A program made the position numbers and the translations under genes. The notes beneath the pieces are model-generated. The model was not told where the DNA came from. It worked only from the letters and a program-made list of their open reading frames with translations, and made no database searches. Below, piece after piece: positions 1 through 8,400 of a DNA stretch of 11,712 nucleotides (position 1 is the stretch's first letter; each line of letters starts with the position of its first letter). The DNA lies in assembly GCA_900753715.1 (NCBI GenBank), contig CAAEAE010000076.1, positions 1 through 11,712 on the forward strand, written 5' to 3'. The DNA comes from an uncultured Roseburia sp. Lineage in GTDB: Bacteria > Bacillota_A > Clostridia > Lachnospirales > Lachnospiraceae.

Positions 1-203
1 CTCTGTCTTGCCTGACTGTCGATCTCCATCAGATGACTGTCCAGACGGTTCTGCAGTGTCAGAATGTTGAACCTGGCTACCTTGTGGTTTCTCAGATACT
101 CTTTCCTCATCATTCCGTACTTCCCGATGGTTCCTCTCGTCTCTTCCAGGCTGATATCTGGAATCTGATACTCTCCGTTCTGGCTGTAACTGATCTCTCT
201 CAT
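1..203 (-). CDS. tnpV: TnpV-like transposon protein, overlapping the helicase in the +1 frame (partial)
   Basis: ATG at 203 begins a frame one base off the helicase frame and stays open for 67 codons to the window edge. The product resembles TnpV, a small protein of unknown role named from Tn4451-type transposons. Visible family features are a start of the type MREISYSQNGEYQIPDISL, then IGKYGMMRKEYLRNHK (about residues 25-40), then a hydrophobic NILTLQNRLDSHLMEIDSQA (about 45-64). Family members are about 110-130 residues, so roughly half is present. The start is supported by TAAGGAGG (213-220) with 9-nt spacing and by a promoter-like pair further upstream (280-308). The same DNA encodes helicase residues 293-360 with no stop. 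Either the two genes are overprinted, or tnpV has been inserted and the helicase frame is open by chance. Third-position GC by hand count over the overlap is about two thirds in this frame and about one third in the helicase frame, which favours real coding here but is a short sample. Confidence 0.6.
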   Translation of the reverse strand, partial: MREISYSQNGEYQIPDISLEETRGTIGKYGMMRKEYLRNHKVARFNILTLQNRLDSHLMEIDSQARQ

Positions 204-1080
204 AATCCGTTTCCTCCTTATTTTCTTCTCTATCTTCTGTGTTACTCGCATTATTTTCACGAATTAACGTGTTAAACTCATTATAAGCTACTTCTTTTTC
301 TTTTGCAACCGTTTTCAGGTCATTTTCCAGATCATTCAGAACATATCGTCCAATCTGCATCAGAACTGGTCTGCTGATCTCGTTGACTGCACTTCCCAGA
401 TGTCCTAATATTTTCAGCTGATTGAAGTCTGTTATATGCCGAAAATCCTCTGCATCCAGATATTCCTGTACATCCAGTCCACACCGGTTTAGTAATACAT
501 ACCAGACACTATTGGTCATCAATTCCCGGAACTCTACTTCCTGATTCTGTTCGTCCAGTTCTTCCAAAAATGTCCCTGTCACATCCAGTCTCAGTTCTTC
601 CAATGCATCTGGAAGCCATTCCTGCATACTCTCCTTCGCTGCCTGATGCAGACTTTCAGCAAGTCCTCCTTCTGTATCTTCCAGTGATAACTGCTCCTGC
701 AGATAATCTGCCACCAGATGTTCTCCTTCCACCGGAAGATTCCATAACTGAGGATCCTTTCCAAGATTCCGCACTTTATAAGTGTCCTGCACATCAAATA
801 CATACCGAAGTTTTGTTTTCGGTCCGGAAGTATTGTCAATCAAGGCAATCCCCTTAGATCCCTTTTTGATCCAGCGGTACATCTTCTGATTCCAGATTTC
901 CATGGATGCTACGGCAGTTGCTTCCGGCCGCTGTGCATAAATTAAAAGCTGTTCTGGAAAAGTGTATTTGTACAGTCTGGATGCCGTGTTAAGGAACCGC
1001 ATCCATTCCTGCGGACTGGCAGCTACATCTTTTGCCACCTCTTCCGTCAGCTGTTCCATTGCATATAATTTATTTGCCAT
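1..1080 (-). CDS. N-terminal part of giant ArdC/SNF2-type ICE helicase (3' end outside window)
   Basis: The frame opens with ATG at 1080 and stays open for 360 codons to base 1, so the C-terminal part is missing. The start follows an AAGGAG (1087-1092) with 6-nt spacing. Residues about 27-85 hold a tract typical of ArdC-N-like regions in Tn1549-family helicase/methylase proteins, with FPEQLLIYAQRPEATAVAS (41-59) followed by W63 and a basic IKKGSKGIALID (71-82). Full-length relatives usually carry SNF2/DEAD helicase and often N6-methylase domains, and are thought to act on element DNA during transfer; none of those domains is reached here. Residues 100-290 are acidic and mostly helical in character. 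From about residue 285 the protein becomes hydrophilic and rich in R, D, E, Q and S, like the linker seen in relatives; this part is read in the same DNA as a TnpV-like frame. If that overlap is instead an insertion, this gene is truncated. Family call fairly sure; exact activity unknown. Confidence 0.8.
   Translation of the reverse strand, partial: MANKLYAMEQLTEEVAKDVAASPQEWMRFLNTASRLYKYTFPEQLLIYAQRPEATAVASMEIWNQKMYRWIKKGSKGIALIDNTSGPKTKLRYVFDVQDTYKVRNLGKDPQLWNLPVEGEHLVADYLQEQLSLEDTEGGLAESLHQAAKESMQEWLPDALEELRLDVTGTFLEELDEQNQEVEFRELMTNSVWYVLLNRCGLDVQEYLDAEDFRHITDFNQLKILGHLGSAVNEISRPVLMQIGRYVLNDLENDLKTVAKEKEVAYNEFNTLIRENNASNTEDREENKEETDYERDQLQPERRVSDSRYQPGRDERNHREVRNDEERVSEKPQGSQVQHSDTAEPSGQSSDGDRQSGKTE
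213..220 (-). promoter_or_regulatory. Strong Shine-Dalgarno inside helicase gene, for the TnpV-like start
   Basis: On the minus strand this reads TAAGGAGG, a near-perfect anti-16S match, 9 nt before the ATG at 203. In the helicase frame it merely encodes Asn-Lys-Glu-Glu, so a full ribosome site here has no role for the helicase. It is the main reason to take the internal ATG seriously. Confidence 0.65.
264..308 (-). promoter_or_regulatory. Promoter-like pair plus palindrome inside helicase gene
   Basis: The minus strand shows TTGCAA (303-308), a 17-bp spacer, then a perfect TATAAT (280-285), a good fit to a sigma-A promoter. At the expected transcription start, 264-275 is a 12-bp inverted repeat (TTAAC, 2 bp, GTTAA), which could be an operator. 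Transcription from here would give a leader of roughly 70 nt before the TnpV-like ATG at 203. All of it lies in helicase coding sequence, and AT-rich coding DNA can produce such matches by chance, so this is a prediction from consensus only. Confidence 0.5.
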
Positions 1081-1103
1081 GCGCTACTCCTTTTCATAAA
1101 ATC

Positions 1104-1126
1104 AGGGACTGCTTAGCACAGTCCCC
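1104..1126 (-). terminator. Hairpin between DUF5688 gene and helicase; weak terminator or attenuator
   Basis: On the minus strand GGGGACTG and CAGTCCCT form an 8-bp stem (one G-U pair at its base) around a TGCTAAG loop, followed by GATTTTAT. The U-tract is short and interrupted, so termination would be partial. It sits 11 nt before the helicase ribosome site (1087-1092), so it could also affect helicase translation or trim helicase expression relative to the DUF5688 gene. Only the hairpin is seen; the role is inferred. Confidence 0.45.
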
Positions 1127-1148
1127 TAAAAATCATCGTTACTTCTCT

Positions 1149-2237
1149 TTATAATGCTGCGGCAAGATCTTTTGACTTATTCTTTGGCACTTTGTCTGCC
1201 TCTTTTGCCTTGATCTCTGCTTTAGCTTTCTCCAGTTTTCCATGGATTCCACCTTTTACTTCCGCTTTCTCGGCTGCTTTTTCCTTCTCCAGACGAGTTT
1301 CCCTGCGCTCAGCATTTTCCATTACTGCGGTCTTTTTGTCACAGAACTGAACCTTATCTGAAAGCTGTTCCTGTCTTTCCACCTGTGTCTCATTGACTTC
1401 CTGTACCATCGCATTTAATTCCGGGACCTGAAAAATTCCGTTATCAGGGAGAATCAGCACTTCATGAACGGAAGATGGGATGACAAAGTAATCACTACCC
1501 AGGCATTCCCCAATCTGTTTTCGAATATCTTCCTGCAGTAACAGGGAAGCTCCATTCATCTTAGATTCATTGGTAAGGCAGAACATTGGATTCTCCACAG
1601 TTTCCATATCCAGTTTTTCATTCAAAAGATTCTTTGGTGTTCCTCCAAAAATCATGGATTCGACAATCTGTGTCATATCCACCAGTTGCACTCCTCTGTT
1701 CTTATCTGCCATCATCGCATCTGCCTGAATCTGTTCGACAGATACTCCCCATTCGTTCATCAGAGAAACAGTTACTGGAATACTGCTGATTCCCTCTCCA
1801 TTTTCCTCCAGATTTACTGCATAATAAGCTGCAAAATCTCCGTGTTCTGTGACTACTTTGTCTGCCAAACGATCGGTATTCCATTCTTTGTCACAAATTC
1901 TCACCTGTAATTTGTCCTTCATCTTTTCATAATCAAGAATATCCGGAACTCCCATATCAAAAAATTCTGCTTTTCCCTGTGCCTCAATACGCATATCAGC
2001 CACATCGCCAACACAAGAGTCTACATCTTTTCCATGAATATATTCCTGGTAGAGGGAATCCAGATAGACTGTCGGTACGATTCTCTGATCTCCGTTTGGA
2101 ATCGTAATACCTGTCAACTTCAACCCGTTGTTTTTTTCTACTTCCTGCAGTTTAATTTCTGCGTCCTTATAAGACTCTGGCAGATACTCCTTTACATTGT
2201 CTTTGACATATTCATAAAATTCTTTTCTGTTCATCAT
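1149..2237 (-). CDS. DUF5688 family protein
   Basis: A 362-residue cytoplasmic-looking protein with no signal peptide or membrane segment. The N-terminal region (MNRKEFYEYVKDNVKEYLP, then a GLKLTGI...YLDSLYQEY stretch to about residue 66) and the following body are typical of DUF5688 proteins, a family of unknown function found in Clostridia and frequent on their integrative elements. Residues from about 280 to the end are very rich in Lys, Glu and Ala and look like a long charged helix or coiled coil. The start is a double ATG (2237, 2234); either could be used. The ribosome site AAAGGGG overlaps the end of the small gene at 2244-2384, which stops 6 nt before this start, so the two are probably translationally coupled. 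The helicase follows after a 68-base gap with a hairpin. Family placement is from recognised sequence character; no activity can be assigned. Confidence 0.8.
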   Translation of the reverse strand: MMNRKEFYEYVKDNVKEYLPESYKDAEIKLQEVEKNNGLKLTGITIPNGDQRIVPTVYLDSLYQEYIHGKDVDSCVGDVADMRIEAQGKAEFFDMGVPDILDYEKMKDKLQVRICDKEWNTDRLADKVVTEHGDFAAYYAVNLEENGEGISSIPVTVSLMNEWGVSVEQIQADAMMADKNRGVQLVDMTQIVESMIFGGTPKNLLNEKLDMETVENPMFCLTNESKMNGASLLLQEDIRKQIGECLGSDYFVIPSSVHEVLILPDNGIFQVPELNAMVQEVNETQVERQEQLSDKVQFCDKKTAVMENAERRETRLEKEKAAEKAEVKGGIHGKLEKAKAEIKAKEADKVPKNKSKDLAAAL

Positions 2238-2243
2238 ACGCTT

Positions 2244-2384
2244 TTACCCCTTTCTGATCATGTGATGGTTCATTCTTTTTCTGCTGACCATCTGCTCGGC
2301 TTTCTTCTGATAAGCCATCATTCTCTTTAAAGTTTTCTCCTGGTTTTTTCGTGCTTCCTGTCTTTTTTCCATTGCTTTCATCAT
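2244..2384 (-). CDS. Small basic protein, 46 residues, upstream of DUF5688 gene
   Basis: A short frame starts with a double ATG (2384, 2381) and ends in TAA at 2244. AAAGGA (2395-2400) lies 10 nt before the first ATG, a normal ribosome site. The product begins MMKAMEKRQEARKNQEKTLK and ends HHMIRKG. It is strongly basic, rich in Lys, Arg, Gln and Met, has no Cys, Trp, Pro or membrane segment, and should form one amphipathic helix. It is the first gene after the adhesin terminator and overlaps the ribosome site of the DUF5688 gene, which fits a small operon member. I do not recognise a family; nucleic-acid binding, or simply a translational coupling peptide, is possible but unsupported. Reality as a gene rests on the ribosome site, the fit into the gap and the tight junction with the next gene. 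Confidence 0.6.
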   Translation of the reverse strand: MMKAMEKRQEARKNQEKTLKRMMAYQKKAEQMVSRKRMNHHMIRKG

Positions 2385-2418
2385 AGTTTTCTGTTCCTTT
2401 CTGTGATTTTTTTGTATG

Positions 2419-2446
2419 AAAAAGGGAGCCTCACATAGAAGCTCCC
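2419..2446 (-). terminator. Rho-independent terminator after the adhesin gene
   Basis: On the minus strand GGGAGCTTC and GAGGCTCCC pair as a 9-bp stem (one G-U) around a TATGT loop, followed directly by TTTTT (2419-2423). It starts 20 nt after the adhesin stop codon. GC-rich stem, small loop and uninterrupted T-run make this a convincing terminator. Confidence 0.85.
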
Positions 2447-2466
2447 AATCATAACCGTTGGTTTCC

Positions 2467-5400
2467 TTATTTGTTTTTCCTTTTTCTGCAGATATAAAGT
2501 CCTGCCATACCTCCTGTGGAAATTACCAGAAGCAGAATCGGCAGCCAAATATTCGTGCTGTCACCTGTTTTTGGTGCATTTGATACTTTTGTCTCTTCAT
2601 GGGACTGTGGTGTATCCGGTGTGTTCGGTGTTTCTGGAACTTCCGGTTTCTCATTTGTCAGATTGAAAGTAACTTCCACGACTGGTGTACTGTCATTCGC
2701 ATAAGCAAATGTCACTTCATGCTTGGTCTGATCCAGTGTGTATCCATCCAGTGTTTTTGTTTCCACCAGATAATACTTGATTGCTGTATCATATTTGCCG
2801 TTCTTAAATGTGGCAATCTCATACAGCTTACTTTCAGCATGACCGGCAGCGTCTGTCTTTAAGGTTTCCAGAACCTTGCCTTTGCTGTCACGAAGTTCAA
2901 ATTCTACCCCTTTCAGTGGTTCTCCTGACGATTTATCTGTCTTATTGAGAATCACTTTTCCCTTGGCAGTATCATCTTTCATAGCCACTTTCTGGATTTC
3001 TCCGGTGTCTTTCACCTCAAACGTCACATCGGCTGTCAGAAGATATCCTTTCGGTGCCTGCTCTTCACGTAAGGTATATTTACCGATTGGCAGTTTTTCG
3101 ATATAGTGTGCTTCCTCTGTGGAAATCCAGCTCTCTACTACCTGATCGTCTTTGTCAAGAACCGTCAGTTTTGCACCTGGAATCTCAGTTTCTCCTGTGA
3201 TATCCGTCTTACTGATCTGCACTTTTGTCACATCATCTTTCATCTCATGCTTCTGAACCTCTGCTGTATTCTCTACTGTGAAAGTAATACTTTCTGCAGT
3301 GACATATCCATCTGCCGGTTTTGTCTCTGTCATGGTGTATTCCTTACCAACAACCAGTTCTTTGATCACATGGGATTCTTCCGTAGAAGTCCATTCATCC
3401 ACTGTATTGCCATCTGAATCCGTTACTTTCAGGTGTGCACCTGGAAGTTCTTTACCTGTAGTCAGGTCTGTTTTGGTCAGCTCTACTGTGGTTGGCTGAT
3501 TTTCAAAAGTAAAGTCGTAGCTTACTTCTGCCTGGTCTTCTCCGGCATATTCAAAGGTAAACTCCTGTACTTCATCTGTTGTAACAAATCCGTCCGGCGC
3601 AAAGATTTCTTTCACATAGTATTTTCCATCTACCGGAAGATCTGCCGTAAAAGTAATCTGTCCTTTTTCATCTGTTACTCGCTGCTCGATCAAACTGTCT
3701 TTCTCAAGAAGTACCTCGCCCTTTGCATTTTTGATATCTTCACTGGTATAAAGACCGAAGACACCACCTGCAAGGACACGTTCTGTATCCTTTTCTTTCT
3801 TCAGAACCGTAATCTTTACTTTCTGACGGGCATTCTGCCATTTTTCATCATAAGTGATGACTGGTGTATTCTGGTCCCGGTAGGAAAGGTCAACATATCT
3901 CGGCTCTCCGTCCAGCACATAACCATGGGTTGTTTTTACTTCCTTCACATAGTATTTTCCAGCCGGGAGATCTCCCATCTGTGCAATGCCATTGGAATCT
4001 GTAGTAATAGTTCCCACTTTTTCATCTGCTTTGAAATAATCTTCACTGACACCATCTGCCGCTTTGATATCTTCCGCAGCAAATACATCGAAAGTTACAT
4101 CTGTAATACTTCCGGTTACATATTCAAAGAGATGCTCCACAGTACCTTTTACATGGTCCAGAAGTGTCACTTTATCCAAAAACTCTCCTTTTTTGTTGAT
4201 GATCAGAAGTCCTGTCGGAACTTCATCTTTCATCTCTACTTTCTGAATCTCGGCTGTATCTTTCAGCGTGAACTTCACATCCATTGCTTTCAGATATCCA
4301 TAAGGTGCCATTTCCTCACGAAGAGTGTATTCCTCACCAACTGTCAGTCGTTTGATCACATGTGGCTGATCTTTTACAGAAGTCCACTGATCCACAACAT
4401 TTCCTTCTTTATCAAGAACGGTGAGTTTTGCCCCATCCAGCTCCACACCTGTTGTTACATCAGATTTCGTGATTTCTACTGTTGTCGGCTGGTTCTTTTT
4501 CACTGTTTTCAGTTTTACTGTCTTCACATCCTGTCCCTGGTAAGAAGCATCCAGATTCAGAACTTCATCAGAGGATACAAATCCAGCCGGTGCTTTTAAC
4601 TCTTTTACATAATACTGTCCAAGTGGCAGATCCAGCGTACATGCTGCAAGACCATCATTATCAGAAGTCATTTCCTGTAAGAGTGTCTCTGCTTTTACGA
4701 TCACCTTTCCATCTGCCTTGATATCTTCTTTGTTATAGATACCAAAGACAGCTCCAGCTACGGTTGTACCATTTTCTGCATCCTGTTTTTCTACCTGGAT
4801 CGCAATTTTCTGTCGGTCATCACCAACAGTCACTTCCTGTTCGATCACAGGTGTATCCTGATTGGCATAGACAAATGCGACTTCTGATCTGTCATGGTTC
4901 AGAACGAATCCTTCCGGTGCAGTCTTTTCTACCACATAGTAAGAACCAAGCGGCAGATTCTCTGCAACTGCTTTTCCATCTTCCCCGGTCGTAACAGTTG
5001 TTACCAGTGCATCCTTCGCATAGATCAGCTGCCTGTTTCCGTTTTCATCTTTCTGATAATCCGGTGTATAGATATTTTCAGCTGCATATACATTAAATTC
5101 CGCACCCTTCAGGTATCTTTCTTCATAAACAAAATCCTTTTTAAATCCGGTCAGCATCTCACCTTTTTTATAGATTGTCAGCTTTCCTTTTACTGGATGG
5201 TTCTCGTAATCTACCGTAATAATGGCATCTCCGCTCTCAGAATCCATCTTGTATGCTGTGTTTGCATCCACTGCAATCTCTACATAGTTCTTGTTGATTG
5301 TGTACCCTTCCGGTGCATTGACTTCCTCAATCCGGTAATGTCCGATTTTCAGATTCTTCGGCATGATCAGATATCCCTGACTGTCGGTAAAATAGGACTT

Positions 5401-8400
5401 GTGAGTGGTTGTCACTGGGTAAGTTGTTACCTGTTCCACGTACTTTTTGTTGTCAAGGTCGTACACTTTAAATTCTGTTCCTGCAATCAGGACGGATTTT
5501 TTTGTTTCATCGTCTTTTTTCACGATTTTCAGTTTTGCCTTAAACTCTTCATCCAGAAGCACACGCCAGATCTGCGGCTCATTTGGATGATGCTCTGTGA
5601 TATTCACTTCAAAATCATCGACCGGCTTGTAATTGTGCGGTGTTGTAGTTTCACGCACGATATAGCTTCCAAATGGTAATGGAATACTGCAGGCATATCC
5701 TTTTTCATCTGTGAAAATCTCCGTTGCTCCATTTTCTCCACTCACTACTGGTTTGGCAGAATCAAAATCATAGCTTCCATCTGCTTTCTTTGTAAGGGAA
5801 GATTTCAGATAAACTGTAAATCCAGCTCCGGATAACAGATCTGCATCGGTCTTTCCATTGTTGGCTGCTTTAATGATCTGAAATGGCTGCTTGATGACCT
5901 GCTCACTGGAAGTGCACTCTCTTTTTACTTCTGCTGTCATATCTCCTTCATAACTGCACGTAAGATCATGCTCTTCTGTATCTGCCAGGTATCCTGTCGG
6001 CGGAGTAATCTCTTTGACATAATATTTGCCAAGATATAAGCCATTTACAGAAGCCTGTCCTTTGTCATCTGTTGTAAGAGAAGCTACCTGTTCTCCTGCT
6101 TTATAAATAGTTCCCGTTGCTCCATCCGGATGCACGATATCTTCACGGGCATACAGTCCATAAACTGCACCTTTCAGTGTGGCATCTCCCTGCGGTACTG
6201 CTTTTCCTGTCTCTTTATCTACTTTATAAAGATTGATCTTTGCTGTCACACGGTCATTGCTGAAGGTATGGGCAAAAGATACGGTTGCTTCTTTATCATT
6301 GGTGTAAGAAAACTGGAACGTATACACATCTTCTGTATTTCTTACATAACCTTCCGGTGCCTGATCTTCTTTTACAGAATAGGAATATCCGATTGGCAGG
6401 TCTACTGTGAATTTTGCAGTTCCGTCTGCGCCAGTAGTTACTTTCTCAATCAACGTTCCTTTTTTCACAACAACGCTTCCGTCTGCATTTCTGATATCAT
6501 CGGATGCATACAGAGCAAAAATACCGCCTTTCAGTGGTTTCTTGGTATCTTTATCCTGTTTTACAACGGAAACATCTGCTTTCTGTCTCTCGTTGTTAAA
6601 AGTCACATCTGCAAATACAACTTCTTTGTTCTGACCAGCATAAGTTAGAGTCACTGACTTTTCTTCGCTGCCGTTATAGAAAGAGTCCGGTGCTTTTGTT
6701 TCTTTTACCACGTAGGTTCCAAGATGCAGATTTTTCAGTGTGACAGAACCATTCTCACCTGTTGTCAGGTTTTCTTTTACAAGGTCACCTTTGCTGTACA
6801 CTTTTGTGCCATAAGCAGTTACGATATCTGCCCCGGCATACACGTTATACACTGCATTTTTCTGTCTGCGGTTTTCATACTGAAATACCGTTCCATTTCC
6901 ACTGACATCTGCTCCGGTCAGAACCTGTCCTTCTTTGTAAATGGTAAGCTCTGCCAGCTGTTCCTTATTTTCCACGGTTACAGCTGAGGTCTTACTTGCT
7001 ACCAGTTTTACATTTGTTGCCGTTGCATTTACTACATATCCCTGTGGTGCTGTAATCTCTTTCAGATAAACAGTATCCTGTGTCTTGATGATCGTAACAG
7101 AAGATTTTCCATTCTTATCTGTTGCCGGCATCTGAGTGATCAGCTTTGTACAAGCCTCATCGCTGTATACACCGAATACTGCACCTGCAAGATTGACATC
7201 TGCTGTATCGTCTTTCTTTACGATTTCGATCGTAGCCTGTTCAATCCAGGACACCTTTAAGCTTACATATTTTTCATCAGCAACACCTTCTCCAAATACA
7301 AATGCCAGATCCTGAACACTTGCATTCGTAGTCAGTTTATATGCGGAGTAATCTTTTGTAATACTTCCCTTCATTTTTGCAGAAAAAGTAGCATTTACAT
7401 CTTTTGTCTGTGTCAGAGGCGCAGAAAGATAAAACGTGGTTCCTCCTCCAATTGTTACGCTTGCACCTGCCGCACTTACATTTCCAGTAGATACATTATG
7501 GAGCTTTACTCCTTTTGGTAAGTCCATTGTGATTTTCTGCTGGGAAGATGCGTTGAACTGAATGTTCTCCGTTCTCTGAACATTTCCATCTACATAAGCT
7601 TTTACATCCGGCTTTGAAAATGACATCGCTACATCTGGTATTTCCGGCTTATTCACACAATAATTATAGAGTTCTTTTGCCAAAGCCTCTCCTGTAGCAT
7701 TGGTTCCGTAAAATGCATCACTACTTCCGTTGGCATATGATGCAGCCATATGAATAATGATGAATCTTTTTCCTTCTGAAAAATCCGTGTGTTTATTCGC
7801 AAAAAAGCTTTCACTTCCTGCGGCATCTGTACCGTAATAACACACTTTCGCTAACGCCTGATTGTCTCCAATCTTTGTAATTGTATAATTTCCAGATCCA
7901 GGTCCTGGCTTTGCTGGCTGTACACAATACGCAATTGCTCTGACGTTTCCGTAGCTGATATAGTACGGCTCTGTCAGATAGGTTCCAAGATTATAATCTG
8001 CATATCTATACAGTGGTCCTTTTTCAATTGTTACCTGCTGTGTACTTCTTGCTGAATAAGCCGAAACTGCTTCAAATGTTGCAATCTCTCCTTCTTCCAT
8101 AGCATCAAGATCCACACCTTCGTCTCCTGCCTGTTCCAAAACATCATGAAGCTCTAACCCTGATTCTTCATCATAGGTATCCTGGTTCTGTGCCTGCTCT
8201 ACCAAATCATCAAATTCATCAGCGTCAATATCGGTAATCTCCGATTCTGCTTCTGAATCCTCCGCTTCTTCTGTCTGCTGTTCACTGCCAGCTGTTTCGG
8301 ATTCAGTCACTGCTTCACTCCCTGCCGCCTCTGTCTGTACTTCTGTTTCTTTCTCACGCACAATCAGTTTTCGGCTGATCTGGTACTTCGGATGCTCCTG

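Noticed and set aside
204..310. Programmed frameshift joining helicase to the TnpV-like frame
   Set aside because: The A-rich run before the overlap does not form a clear slippery heptamer with a downstream structure, and the internal ribosome site and ATG explain the second frame better.
3433..4599. A 388-codon open frame on the plus strand, antisense to the adhesin
   Set aside because: It is the mirror of repetitive CnaB coding. The product is Cys/Phe/Ile-rich with no recognisable domain, there is no ribosome site of note, and similar antisense frames (4894-5679, 6130-6648) occur over other repeats. This is a codon-usage shadow.
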